Part shown: in pieces, positions 23,700 through 34,870 of the stretch
Layout of the letters: every line of letters starts with the position of its first letter
How positions within the stretch are numbered: the stretch's first letter is position 1
Assembly: GCA_946902985.2 (NCBI GenBank)
Contig: OX336389.2
Location: forward strand, 793,228,979-793,292,978
Origin: Meconema thalassinum
Taxonomy: Eukaryota > Arthropoda > Insecta > Orthoptera > Tettigoniidae
Direction of reading: 5' to 3'
DNA length: 64,000 bases
Program-made: the position numbers and the translations under genes
The notes under the pieces: model-generated
Seen by the model: the letters and a program-made list of their open reading frames with translations, nothing else
What the model was told of the DNA's origin: nothing
The model's database searches: none

Positions 23700-25771
23700 C
23701 TTATAGTCGGTTGTAATCAATCTTTCTTTAACACTATTCACAGTTTGAGATTCTGTACTATATGAACACATTTTAGTACGTTTTTATAGGCACCTCCCCA
23801 GGCAAAATACCATATGATAGACCTGACTGAACTAGAGCATGGTAGATATCTCTTATTAATTTGTAATTGACAATATGTTTTAGGTTGTGAAATGCATAGA
23901 TTGTTCTTCTTATTTTACATGTAAGGTGGTTGCATTCGTTTTTCCATTTCATGAAACTATTTGTAAATAAACTTAAATATTTAACTGTTTACTTTAGGAC
24001 AGTCACAGTTCTGATAACGGTTGAAACTGTTTCTTTTCAGCTCATTAAAATCACCTTCAACTGTTCATAAACTGAATCATACGAACTTAGATTTATTTAT
24101 ATTAAAATATTTCATTACTATCTAGCCATACCTTTAACATTTTCCATGCCGCAGTTGCAAATTGTTTTACATTTACCCATGTACTGTCTTCAAAACGAAC
24201 TACTGTACGATCTGCGTATGATATGACATTCACATTTGCAATTTTGTGTATAGATGATTCAATATCGTCGATAAAAATTAAAAATAACAATTGACCCTGT
24301 ACAGTGCCTTGTGGTACTCCTCTTTTCATTTTTAAAGAATTACTTGTTGGTCCACTTATTATTCCAGTAAAATAGTTTTAAATCAATTTTAGTGCTATGC
24401 CTCTGATGCCATATCTCACTATCTTCTGCAGAAGAATATGGTGGGGTTTGACGTCGAAAGCCTTCTCCAAAACGAGAAAAATGCCAAAGGGTGGTTTCAT
24501 ACTGTTCATATTTTCATAAATTCGCTTAGTGAATTCACCAACAGTCGTGCTGACGTTTTTATAAAGCCAAATTGCCTAGAGATAGTAAATTATGTTCCTT
24601 CAAAAACTGATAAATATAATGTTTCATACATTCTTCAATTAATTTTGGTATGGTTGTCCTGAACTATATAGGTCGATAGTACTTTAGTTCTAAAGGTTTG
24701 ACTGCTTTATGAAGAGATTTTTCAATTGCAATTTATTAATTGCTTAGGGAAATTTCCAAGTGAAAGCAACTCGTTTATTATTCTTAGCAGAGGACTCTTT
24801 AAGGAATTAAAATCTGCTTAATAATTCGAGCTGAGATGTTATCTGTTATCTGCTGTAGTGTCTCTAACTTCGTGTAGATACTTATGTAAATCCTTATCGG
24901 TAATTGGAACAAAGAAACTGGTATAAGTGTTTCGGTTGATTTTCAAGAAATAATCTTGGAAATCTATAACAGTTTTGGATATTTCAGTGGTTTTGCTAAT
25001 AAAATAATCGTTGAAAGTATTAGCTATCCTAATCATCATTATCGTCATAAACATGATTTTGAGATCATATTTTGTTATTTATTCTTTATGATTAATTATC
25101 TGTGTTATTTCATCTACAATGCCCCATACTTTTCTTAGATTATTAGAATGGGAATTTATATTGTTTAAAGTGGCCAGTTTCAGACTTATTAAGCAATTCG
25201 TTTTATTTATTTCCATAATATAACCCCTGGCACTACAGCCTGTGAAGGGCCTAGGCCTACCAACGACTACTGCCCAGCCATTTGGCCTGCAGATATTGGG
25301 GTGACGCTTGATCAGTGCATCGGGTCCCGTCGGCCGTTAATCTTGGTTTACTTCTGTACCTCTTATATATAACTTTATGGTATTACTCTCCTGATTTGCT
25401 AGATATTTCGGATACAATCTATCTCAGGTGTGAATCGAGTTTATTATCGCGTGCGTAATACACTCCCTTCTCCTTCGTAGTTTTGAATTTGATTGTGCTG
25501 AAGAGTTTCTTCCGCAATTCTGGATAGTTTGTATACAAGAAGTTGTTCCTTAATACTGTCTCCTATCTGGCATTATTCAATTTCTTTTTAAGCATCTCAC
25601 TATCTTACTTGAATTTATGTTCATACTTGCTGCTCCATATGTACGATCCTTTTCATGATTGATACTGTTATAGGATAGTGATCTGTAATTCTACTTTGAT
25701 ATATAATGGGTAAGATATTATCATTAGGAATACTGCTAAAGGACAGTGATCTGTAATTCTAGTTTGATATA
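23700..25771 (-). pseudogene. CR1/Jockey-like LINE, reverse-transcriptase part, degenerate
   Basis: On the minus strand the linker IANTFNDYFI lies near 24995-25030, and RT text follows with GVPQGTVQG and LLFLIFIDDIES at 24270-24320, then SYADRTVV near 24210 in place of the catalytic YADDT. The C-terminal LVQSGLSYGIL lies near 23815-23850. Substitution of the second catalytic Asp by Arg and many stops show it is dead. The 5' part of the same element resumes at 33927-34660. The halves were separated by the mariner-like element inserted at 25772. The distinction between CR1 and Jockey cannot be made by eye. Confidence 0.75.
25213..25360 (+). mobile_element. Short interspersed repeat fragment inside the LINE
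   Basis: CACTACAGCCTGTGAAGGGC, CTAGGCCTACCAACGAC and TCGGCCGTTAATCTTGGTTT form a compact block unlike the AT-rich LINE around it. I recall similar blocks as dispersed repeats in insects, but the ends are uncertain. Confidence 0.45.
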
Positions 25772-25888
25772 CAGGGTGTCTATAAAAGAACTCCGGGGTT
25801 TTGAGGCAAAATATTGTAATGAAGTAAAAATGTTATATTAATGTTTAATACATGATTGGAATGGTTGCATTTTCAATTTCTTTACAAT

Positions 25889-26948
25889 TTAATAAAGTTC
25901 AATATGAGCCCCGTTAGTGGCACGGCACACATCGTAACGGTATTCCACCTCTTCCCATGTCCTGGCCAGCATGTCTGGGGGGACGGTTGCCACACAATTG
26001 ATTATTCGTTCCCTGAGATGGCCAACATCGTGAATTTTCTCCGCATACACAAGATTCTTGATATGACCCGAGAAGAAAAAGTCCAACGGAGTCATATCAA
26101 GGCTCCTCGGAGGCCATGGAATAGGTCCTTCGCTTCCAATCCATCTGTTGCCGAGTCGAGCGTCAAGTGCCTCACGCATACGCAAACTGAAGTGTGGCGG
26201 TGCCCCATCTTGTTGGAAGTGGACTAAATCCTTCTCCGCCTCAATGTCATCTTACTGAGGAAAAACATATTCTTCTAACATGTCACAATAGACATCACCA
26301 TTGATATTTCTTTCAACAAAAATGAAGGGACCTATTACTCTATCATGCACAAGACCACAGCAAACATTCACTTTTGGCGTGTCACGTTCATGCTCTATGA
26401 ACTCATGGGGCGGCTCTGATCCCCAAATTCCGCAATTATGTCTGTTTACAGACCCGTTCACATGAAAAGTCGATTCATCACTAAAAATAACATAAAAAAA
26501 TCGTTATTTTCATCGATTTCGTTTAGCATAGAAACAGAATAGTTTAATCTCTTAATCTTGTCTGCCGGTTTAATGTGGTGTAACAGTTGAATTTTGTAAG
26601 CAGTTAAACGAAGTCTTTTATGAACTACCTTATGAACTTTTGATCTCGGTAACCCCCACTCCAGGCTGCGTCTTGTAAATGATTTCTTAGGGATTCGAAG
26701 GCATGAAGCTCGGATTCTGTCCACATTCTCTTGTGACACACGCGGCCTACCCGGTGACTTTTGTTTTAAAACACTTCCTGTTTGTTTGAAAGCATTTAAC
26801 CATTGGCGAATGGTTTTATCCGTAGGCGGGTCAACACCATAATTACGTCGAAAGTTTCTTTGTACAGTAACAACAGAATTAGTTTCTATTAGTCAAATAA
26901 CGCCTTGAGTCTTTTGTTGCGGCGCACAGTGTGTCGAATCCCAATTCT
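25889..26948 (-). pseudogene. Mariner-like transposase, broken
   Basis: A DDE/D transposase that would cut and paste the surrounding TIR element. On the minus strand the N-terminal helix-turn-helix region reads FRRNYGVDPPTDKTI and GRPRVSQENVDRI, then LGWGLPRSKVHKVVHKRLR-type text. Catalytic residues are visible: first Asp in FSDEST near 26478, second in QQDGAPPH near 26205, third in PPRSLDMTPLDFF near 26085. I count about 36 residues between the second and third. Breaks: TGA replacing a Trp codon near 26900, a shift in an A/T run near 26490, and an in-frame TAA at 26252-26254. All three acidic residues survive, so decay is recent. Confidence 0.85.
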
Positions 26949-27632
26949 AGGTGGAAAAAATTAATAACTTCGTTAATAGTGCTGGGATTCTATTAAAAGT
27001 TGGCAATATACCGTTTTCGAGGTCGCTGAATTCATTTCTGGCATCGTCTACGATCTTCGGGGGGTAAATATATAGGGGTGAGGGGTAAGGTGAGGTGTAA
27101 AAAATGTCCGAAAGCAAAACAAGAATCATCCACTTTTGGTAGTAAAAATCACGATTTGGATGTGTATATGATAGTTTATGACAGTGGTAAACATACTATT
27201 TAAAACTGGATAAAATATGAATAACAATGAGACTTTCAGTCAAGTATTCTTGTTACGCCTCATTTGAGGGAATAGACGAAGTCACTGTATGTAAAATCAT
27301 CCAGATTAAAAACGTATATTAAATTGTTATTAAACATAGAACAACGAAATATGCACAAAAAAAACATTTATTTTCAAAATGTAAAAAAATATTCGTCAAA
27401 ATCATACAAACAATTTTTTATAACAAAATGTCATTTTACAGTCCTGTTAATGACGTAGTTTTAGTAAACACACGAAAACACTATTATTTCTCTAGAAAAT
27501 CATGGAAATAAAGTCAACGCATATTGAATATCAGGCCTATTTCTCCCATTGCAAATAAAAAGAAAACGTCCATTCGTCAAGTAAAGTTCTCATTAATCTC
27601 ACTCCCGTTAATAATAACAAAATGTCTAATGC

Positions 27633-27824
27633 TCATTCGTCAGCTGATTCTTCTGTAGTGTCCAGAGCATCGTAGTCATTGCTATACTGGTCTTCATCAT
27701 TTGATGTCAAAGTTCCTTGGGGATCATTAAGTAACTCAATAGCTTCCATAAGTAGATTACCCATGTACGTGGCATTGTTCTTCCTGCACTCTCCCATTTT
27801 TAGCCTGCTTTTCACATTTTGCAA
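27633..27824 (-). CDS. Small ORF with acidic C-terminus, unassigned
   Basis: A 63-codon reading frame ending in DALDTTEESADE. It runs into the left end of the hairpin-headed repeat at 27797, so its first codons are repeat sequence. It may be the tail of a captured or interrupted gene, or chance. No domain is recognised. Confidence 0.2.
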   Translation of the reverse strand: MQNVKSRLKMGECRKNNATYMGNLLMEAIELLNDPQGTLTSNDEDQYSNDYDALDTTEESADE

Positions 27825-29198
27825 AAATGAGGAAAAAGTAGTCTTATGAGATCGATCCGGGAAAATGTCTGTCTGTCTGTCCTTCTGTCTGTCTGTGTGT
27901 GTGTCCCCCTATCAACTCCTAAACGGCTGCAGCAATCGAAACCAAATTTGGTACGAGCAAAGATCTATACCGGGATATCTCAACGTCATACTTGAAAATG
28001 ATGTCAGTGCTACCAACTGCTGAAAAATTGCAATTAAAATTTGAGCTCCATGTTGGATATCCTGGAATGTATACATGGAAACTATTCAAAAATTGGCACA
28101 CTTATAGGTAATAATACTTCAGTTTAATTTTCAGGAGGCCATACATGAAAGTTTTGCCAAAATGATTCTAAGCCTACTTATAGGTCTAATTTTTAAATCC
28201 ATATAACTCCTAAGCAATCAATTCGATTTCAACCAAATTTCGTATGTACTATGTGTACATAAACACATATGACTGAGCGTATTCTTTAGAGCCAACAGGG
28301 CTGCCAACTGTCAATAAATGCTCTCTCTATTTTTCATCCAAATACCAATATATCAGAAAGTATGCGATCCAACAGCTTTAAACTTTGCACACATATAATG
28401 TCTGACATTCTAGAATAATTTGGAGCAACTAATGTATGTCAGTGCTACTAACATGATTCTAAGCCTGCTGATAGGACCAATTTTTTAATACATGTAACTT
28501 CTATACTATCAATTGTATTTCAACCAAATTTCGTATGTGCTATGTACCATAACAGATATGACTATGCGTATTCTTAAGAGCAATCAGGGCTGCCAACTGT
28601 TGATAAATGCTGTTTATATTTTTTACCCTCATATCAATATATCAGAAATTATGCAAGACAACAGCTCTAAACTTTGCACACGTATAGTATCTGACATTCT
28701 AGATTAATTTGGTGTAACTAATATATGTCAGTGCTGCCAACATGATTCTAAGCCAGCTGACAGGTCCAATTTTAAAATACCAGTAACTTCTATACTAGCA
28801 AATTGATTTCATCCGAAATTGGCACGACAAGAGATCATAATATTTCAGATTATTTCTGACCTACACATGCATGACATTGTTGACAACATGATTTTACGCG
28901 CACTGATAAATCCAATGTCTAACTGCATATAACGTCCATGCTATCCATTGGACTTCAACCAAATTTTGTATTCTGTAGCTTAAGAGATGGAACTAAGAAT
29001 ATATTCAGTCACCAGGGCTGCCAACTCTAGTGCTCTATTAGGCTACAGTATGCCAGGTATATATGTAACTAATTAGAAATTTCGATATTACCAACTTAAT
29101 TTCGTCATTATTCTAGATAGGTCCATATAGGCTAGTCATTGGCATGAATCTTAAATTTAGGAAAAGTAGGCTCTTTAGTTCGTCACGGAACTTCTTGT
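27797..29198 (+). repeat. Hairpin-headed repeat element, family FB, copy A (uninterrupted)
   Basis: It opens TTTTTAGCCTGCTTTTC, with an imperfect hairpin CATTTT-GCA-AAAATG, then GAGGAAAAAGTAGTCTTATGAG and a GTCTGTCTGTC run. Inside, an AACCAAATTT-type core recurs at 27940, 28231, 28522 and 28811 (steps 291, 291, 289) and again at 28957. Weaker ATTGGCACA or CTTTGCACAC cores lie halfway between, giving a basic step near 146. It ends near CGTCACGGAACTTCTTG. No coding potential. Two further copies (B inverted, C direct) lie at 52.7-56.8 kb. Confidence 0.8.
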
Positions 29199-30277
29199 TG
29201 TTAATATTATGGGATATCAACTTAATTTTTTTCTTAGCTCCTGCACCTGAGTGTCAGTAAGAGTTGTAGGATCAAATTCATTCATAACATATTGAAATAT
29301 GGCGTCTGTACGCCCCTATTTACGACACGACTGCCACGCTTTGAAAAATTCATCTCGCGGTAATGCCCACATAGTCCCTGAAAATATGAAAATAAACCAT
29401 CATGCACATTCGTGCGCAACCAAGCCACTACAGATCCTGAATCTACATTAAATTTCCTATCGAATGACGTTTAAAGTAAAGTGGCACTATGAGGCACTCA
29501 TAAAGTAAATAATTTATTTTATGCAGAAAGCTTGTATTACGCATAAAAGTGCGAACACATACTTCTTTTCACTATTCCATGAGCCTTAGGAGACAACACC
29601 TCGTTGAATTCACTAGAATCACAAAGTTCGGTTCACTCAAGACCGCACTAGATAGACAGGCCACAAGGTTCCGGCCGTGACGTCACAGAAGTGGCCCACG
29701 TTCAGCATGGCAGTGTACGGCCCGCTCTCACTGTGACCATGGTATTGTTCATTTATTGAACCTTATCGATGTATTTGAACAAGCCTTCAATTGTAGTTGT
29801 ATTTAGTCTTGGGTACTACACGAGTTTTATGCGGGGGGAAAAGTGGCAGGGCAGTTTATGTACCAATATTACCGCAATTGGCATTTCCTTACGTAAATTT
29901 ATTCTGACAACTGTCATTTGTAACGGAACACAGTTTCATGTAAAAGATTAAAACCCATACTACCTATAAAATAGTTTTAATGTTTCTAGGCAAATACATG
30001 ATAGCAATTCACAATAATAGGCTGGAACCTTTCTTAAAAATTAGGCTTCTGCTCGAAACTAATCTAACAATTCCTAAGGTTTCAATTTATCAATTCTTCT
30101 TTTCTTTGGCGATTTATGGGTGTCCTTACTTGAGGATTTCTTCTTCTTAGCCCTGAATTTGTCATCGATAACTTTTCTATAGTTTTCATTAATGTATTAT
30201 AAAAATGCCTATACATTTGTCAACAAAATTTTTAAAACTACTTCCAGTATCACTGCATGTTTCAAACACCACGTTTC

Positions 30278-33200
30278 CTACTCCAGAACATTGTTGACAA
30301 GCAAAATCAGAATGCTTCTTTGAGAGTCGCATTGTAAAAACATCGATTCATACTTATCACTTATAAGTACGAGATTAAATAATTTAAACTGTGTGATCAA
30401 AATGTGAACAATAAAATCTGTTGGATACTTCGAAGCTCCCCTGTCGATTACATTGAAATAATAATTTTCTTCTGGCTTGAACACATCTGACGTTACATTA
30501 TCATTATTTAACAATACAACATGTTGACAATTTCTACATGTGCAGTTTTTCATAATTATTTTACAAATATATCCGCCAATATAAACTAGACCTATCAAAA
30601 TATTCTCAGATACAATAACATCATTAAACTCAACCTCCACACTTTCAAAATGTGACATTTCTTTAGTTTTGAAGCTTTTACAATCTGAGCTCTTCCAATC
30701 CACATACTTACTTAATGAAATATCACTAATAGGGATATCCGCGTGTTTAGCAGAGTATGTATTTTATTACCGTTAGGGCTTTTAATTTTCGTTCTGACTC
30801 AAGGACTAGTTTCACTGAAATATGGTGGCAGGCACCACTCATTTGCTTGCACTGCCCAAATCTTGCTACAGTCTCAAATTTTCCTAACAATACATAAGTG
30901 AATCCTAAACTTGTTTTCAAGAAATTTACCAACTCCAAAATAGTATTTACAGTGTGAACTAAAGCTGTTTGAGTTTCATTAGTAAGTTTTCCATGACGAG
31001 TCTCTTTTTTTGGTCTGATTTCCCCTTGAACAGGCAGATTATCCCACCTAATTAACCAGGTTAAAAACTTGCGCAGAAATGAAACATTGTCTTCATGAAC
31101 TGAAAATATTGCGTTACAATGAGGGTCGTTAAATCTATCGCCTTTGAAAGCATGCTTAACATTAACAATCTTCCACCACTGAAGAATTAATTCTAAAAAT
31201 ACAGCTGCGCTTTTAAAATCATTTGTATTTTTTATTTTGTCAAAGTCGCCGGCCTCTCACCGCTGGGTCTGTGGTTCAAATCCCGGTCACTCCATGTGAG
31301 ACCTGTGCTGGACAAAGCGGAGGCACATAGGTTTTCCTCCGGGTACTCCGGTTTTCCCTGTCACAAATTTCATTCCAGCAACACTCTCCACTACAATTCA
31401 TTTGATCTGTCATTCATTTAATCATTGTCCCAGGGGAGTGCGACAGGCTTCGGAAGCCGGCACAGTTCATATCCTCGCCGCTAGATGGGGGCTTCATCCA
31501 TTCTATTCCCTGACCCTGTCGGTAGACTGGAAGCAGGCTGTGGATTTTTTTTTTCATTTTGTCAAAGTGTTTTAAAGTGGCGACATTTCTCTCGTCGAAC
31601 AGTTTAGAACAAAGGTTAACATTTTGTCGCTCTAAGGACCTTGCGTACAAAACTTTTTGTTTCAGGGCAGGAGCAAGCTTAACTACATTATTCTCTTCTC
31701 CTCTATGCAGCTGTTTAAGGTGACCAACACTAGCAAAACATTTTTTGTCTGACTGAGGGTTGTCAAAGTCAGGGAACACAAAAGTTTCTAAATAATCAGC
31801 TTGGTACAGCCAATTATTTCGTAAGCTTTTAAGTAAATGAACAGAATCAAACATTACAAAAATCTTTTGCGTTTCGTCAAATGGGTTTTGAAAAGTGGTT
31901 TGTAAATTGCCTTTGCATAGCTTTTCAAACATTTTCCGGTTAACACTGTTATTATCCGAAATTATGCACACTACCTTATAACCTAGGCCTATACCTGTTA
32001 CTTTAAGGACTTGCAAAGTTAGTTCTTCTAAGAAATGTGACGTTAGGTTCTTACACGGAAACAAACCAACAACGTCTTTATTTTTTTAAAGAATGGATGA
32101 CCACATAAAAGTTTGTACAGTTGTAGCTAATGTAGTGTTATTTTCTCCACTTTTACTGCTAAAAGCAACTCCCTCTACCTTTCCTCCTTTATAGTTAAGC
32201 TCAGGTTGTACATGGACTTCATCCAGCAACAAGTTAGAAAATCTTTCATGTTCACTTAAAAATTTTAGTTTCTTTTTTAAGTAATTCTAATGCGAATCGT
32301 CTAGATCCAAATTTCCCGTGCCTAGTTTTGCAGTAAAAGATTGTAAATACACAGGGTGAGGCATTGTAAGGAACGTTGGCTGTCTTATCTTCTTATATGC
32401 CCCAGGGAATGCGAAAAATATTGAAGCGAACCATCTTATGAGTATACAGGAGTAAGACATTGTCTTTGCAAAGGCCAAGTTTAACTGTTCCTTGCAAAAT
32501 TCTATTTTATTAGTAATTACACAGTCATCAACATCACTTTTAATTTCGTCGATCATCTTGTTCACAGTTTCTATTTTGTCGTGGACAGTCACTTTAGAGT
32601 CACAAGCAGGACTAAACAGATACTTCTCAAATTCGACCATTTTAACATCTTGCCTCTGTCACCTAATGCACGTATAGGGTTACCCTTGATCAAAATATCA
32701 AGCTTTATGGCTTTAAAATCAGAGTCTCGTTTAATGTTAAAGAAGTACCAATTTTCAGAACATTTTCCTCAATCATATAAATTTTGAAAATAAACAGTCT
32801 TTGGCTGTAAAAATTGACAAAAACTTTGTCAAAATCTTATTTGCATTTAATACTGAAATTACCCTTCACGTCGTCGAAGTCCTTGATCCTATCATCTTCT
32901 TCCTCAGCTTTTTCTCTTTCTGTTTCGTCTTCTTCTTCCTCTTCTTCCCGATTTTCAGTTTCTTTTTTTTTTGTCTTTGAATAGAAGTTTTCCAAGGTGT
33001 TAGACGATTTTTTGAGAGATAGGCTGACGCATTTTCAAACTTAGTAGGAATAGCATTGTTTGCGAGTTTCAAATGGTCACGTTTTATGGTTAAAATGGAC
33101 CCATCGGGTCTTTTAACAGAATCCTCTCTAATTATGAACCTTTCGTCGAAGTGTTTTATGCACACAACGGAGCTTACCGAAGGGACAAATTCGGATCGAT

Positions 33201-33325
33201 GGATGGCTAAGATCCAATTTTGTTTCCGAACCAAGTCAGTAGGGAATTTAAACACTGAAATATTAGGGTGGTTTGAACTACAGTTGCTTCTACAACCAGG
33301 TACACAACACGATGTGGTATTAATA
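30278..33325 (-). pseudogene. THAP9/P-element transposase, broken and SINE-interrupted
   Basis: The N-terminal THAP zinc finger (C2CH) starts near 33316 with CCVPGCRSNC and continues with FKFPTDLVRKQNW and VCIKHFDERFI near 33150. The lysine-rich stretch at 32890-32990 follows, then the RNase H-like catalytic part with LLLDEVHVQPE near 32220 and a second acidic block VCIISDNNSVNR near 31950. The C-terminal part has LIRWDNLPVQGE near 31050 and IGGYICKII near 30560. It would bind the TIRs and excise the element using GTP, as P transposases do. Breaks: a TAA at 32287, a stop and shift near 32080, a SINE at 31247-31555, and stops near 30745. No ATG precedes the THAP domain in frame, so an upstream exon or lost start is likely. 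Confidence 0.85.
31247..31555 (+). mobile_element. tRNA-derived SINE, family S3, inside the P transposase
   Basis: It has a B-box-like GGTTCAAATCCCGGTC at the left, the body GGAGGCACATAGG and CATCCATTCTATTCCC, and a poly-T tail. It is flanked by ATTTTGTCAAAGT on both sides (31234-31246 and 31556-31568), a perfect 13-base target duplication that marks target-primed insertion. The A box present in the copy at 53.1 kb is missing, so it is 5'-truncated. Confidence 0.9.
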
Positions 33326-33504
33326 CACTATATTCACACACGTTTCAATCATTAAATACCATTACATGCGCCACTGCTGCGAGGTTCAGCTCAGCCTACA
33401 AGTCACTGGCGAGAAGTGAAGCGTCCGGCTACATGTGTGACGTAGCGACCAAAGTGGAGGGGGAGCCTTATGGCCTGTCTATCTAGTGCGGCCTTGGTTC
33501 ACTC

Positions 33505-33924
33505 CGACACCTCCTATCAAATGACCTGATAACTGCCAGAAAGACGTTTCAGCACCTATAACCTCCCTCCTACGCACCAGAGAGCGGAAAGGAATACCGA
33601 AGATCACCATGTGGTGTGTTCACTATCGAATGAGCCAGTTTTAGCTTTCATTTGCAACAGTGAATGTTTTCCACCTAGATATGGGATTCGACACACTGTG
33701 CGGCGTCGCCATAGCGCGGCAATCCAGAAAGCACTGACTGCTGCTACGTTGTTTCAAGGTCAACGCTCCGCAGCACTGCAAACTGTTGATGAAAACATTC
33801 CCAATTGGTATGAGGAAAACTTGATGAGCTACTCGTTTCAGAGAAATTAACTACATTTTGCTGTCTTCTACAGTTATTAATATATGAATTTTTAAATCCC
33901 CGGAGTTCTTTTATAGAAACCCTG
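33505..33924. other. Right internal part of the mariner-like element
   Basis: It contains a 79-codon plus-strand ORF (33611-33850) ending in MSYSFQRN. The segment 33667-33704 is an inverted copy of 26918-26958 just upstream of the transposase start. No domain recognised. Confidence 0.5.
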
Positions 33925-33926
33925 TA

Positions 33927-34660
33927 TAATGGGTGATATGTTATCATTCGGAATATTGCTAGCAATAAGTGTATGACCAATACAGGTTTTCTTGTTGAAG
34001 TTTCTCTTGTTATGCCATATATCAAAGATATTAAATTATTCTCCAGCAGTAAGTTTATATAATTATTAGAGTCATACTCATCAAATGGGTCTATGTTAGT
34101 GTCGCACAGAATGAACTCTCTTTCTAGTGTATATTTTTGCTGGACATAATCATGAATTTTTTAAAGAAATAATTGCTTATTTTATTTTGATAACGGCATA
34201 TGCTTGTCAATGCAAATCCATTGTTTTCATAATTTATTTGAAGCCTAAGGAATTTAAAATCAAGTTAAGTCACAGTTACTACCTCATGGCCAATAGAATT
34301 ATTCACCATTAAAACATCATATTAGTGAAGCATACTTCGTTATAGTATGTATTATAGATGGAAGTTACCTAACTTCCATGTTTCTGTGAGAACAGTGACA
34401 TCAAATATAGGCTATATTCATGTGCTTCTAATTTGGCATCTAAACAAATTTTATTTTTAGATATGCTTCTACTGTCTGTGTGAAATATGCTTAAGGTATT
34501 AACCTTCTTAAATTTAAGTATTTGAGACACACATTGATCAATACCTCTACCTATTTCTTTATGAATTTGATATTTTACAAAGTCATCATTAAGTGAATTC
34601 ATATACATACATTTTTGACAGGAAATAGATATTACGATTGTAAAGAAGGCGGACATGGTC
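33927..34660 (-). pseudogene. CR1/Jockey-like LINE, endonuclease part
   Basis: On the minus strand LSIFHTDSRSISKNK (34430-34480) resembles the opening of a LINE apurinic endonuclease domain, where LN.RSI.KN is typical. Downstream, FILCDTNIDPFDE near 34085-34120 corresponds to the GDFN/GDIN catalytic segment with the Gly lost or shifted. Stops occur near 34320. It joins the RT part at 23.7-25.77 kb once the mariner-like element is removed. Confidence 0.7.
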
Positions 34661-34724
34661 CTAAGTTTAGAAACACGCCGAATTTTTCTTGAAGTAGAAG
34701 ATGAAAGCTATGGTTGATTCGTAT

Positions 34725-34870
34725 CCACCACTTCTTAGTTTTACCTCACGAGGCTGAGTGTGTCATATTTCAACCCACAGATCAGAATTATGTTCCTTGG
34801 CAGAGCCTGGAATTTAACTCGAATATTGGGTGTGACAGCCAACAATGCTGTACATACTCCACGAGGGTGC
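34725..34870 (-). mobile_element. S1 SINE fragment
   Basis: CCTCACGAGGCTGAGTGTGT, TTCCTTGGCAGAGCCTGGAA and CTCCACGAGGGTGC correspond to the head half of SINE S1 in minus orientation. The tail half is missing. Confidence 0.65.

Larger units (their letters stand above)
29638..33496 (-). mobile_element. P-type (THAP9-like) DNA transposon
   Basis: Terminal inverted repeats: left CAAGACCGCACTAGATAGAC and, reverse-complemented, right CAAGGCCGCACTAGATAGAC, followed in both by AGGCCAYAAGG. GGTTCACTC stands across both junctions (29630-29638 and 33496-33504), consistent with the short duplication P elements make; the exact 7-9 bases cannot be fixed because the terminal C/G is shared. It carries a THAP-domain transposase on the minus strand and lies within the mariner-like element. 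Confidence 0.85.
25772..33924 (-). mobile_element. Mariner-like TIR element, expanded by nested insertions
   Basis: The left end CAGGGTGTCTATAAAAGAAC and the reverse-complemented right end CAGGGTTTCTATAAAAGAAC match at 19 of 20 bases, and the match continues through CTCCGGGG. TA flanks both ends (25770-25771 and 33925-33926). The element interrupts a LINE, whose text TAATGGGT.A.AT..TATCAT stands on both sides. It encodes a transposase at 25.9-26.95 kb. Its 8.15-kb length is explained by a hairpin-headed repeat (27797-29198) and a P-type element (29638-33496) inside it. Confidence 0.85.

Noticed and set aside
33611..33850. 79-codon ORF as a second transposon protein
   Set aside because: It has no domain and part of it is an inverted copy of the transposase leader, so coding is unlikely.
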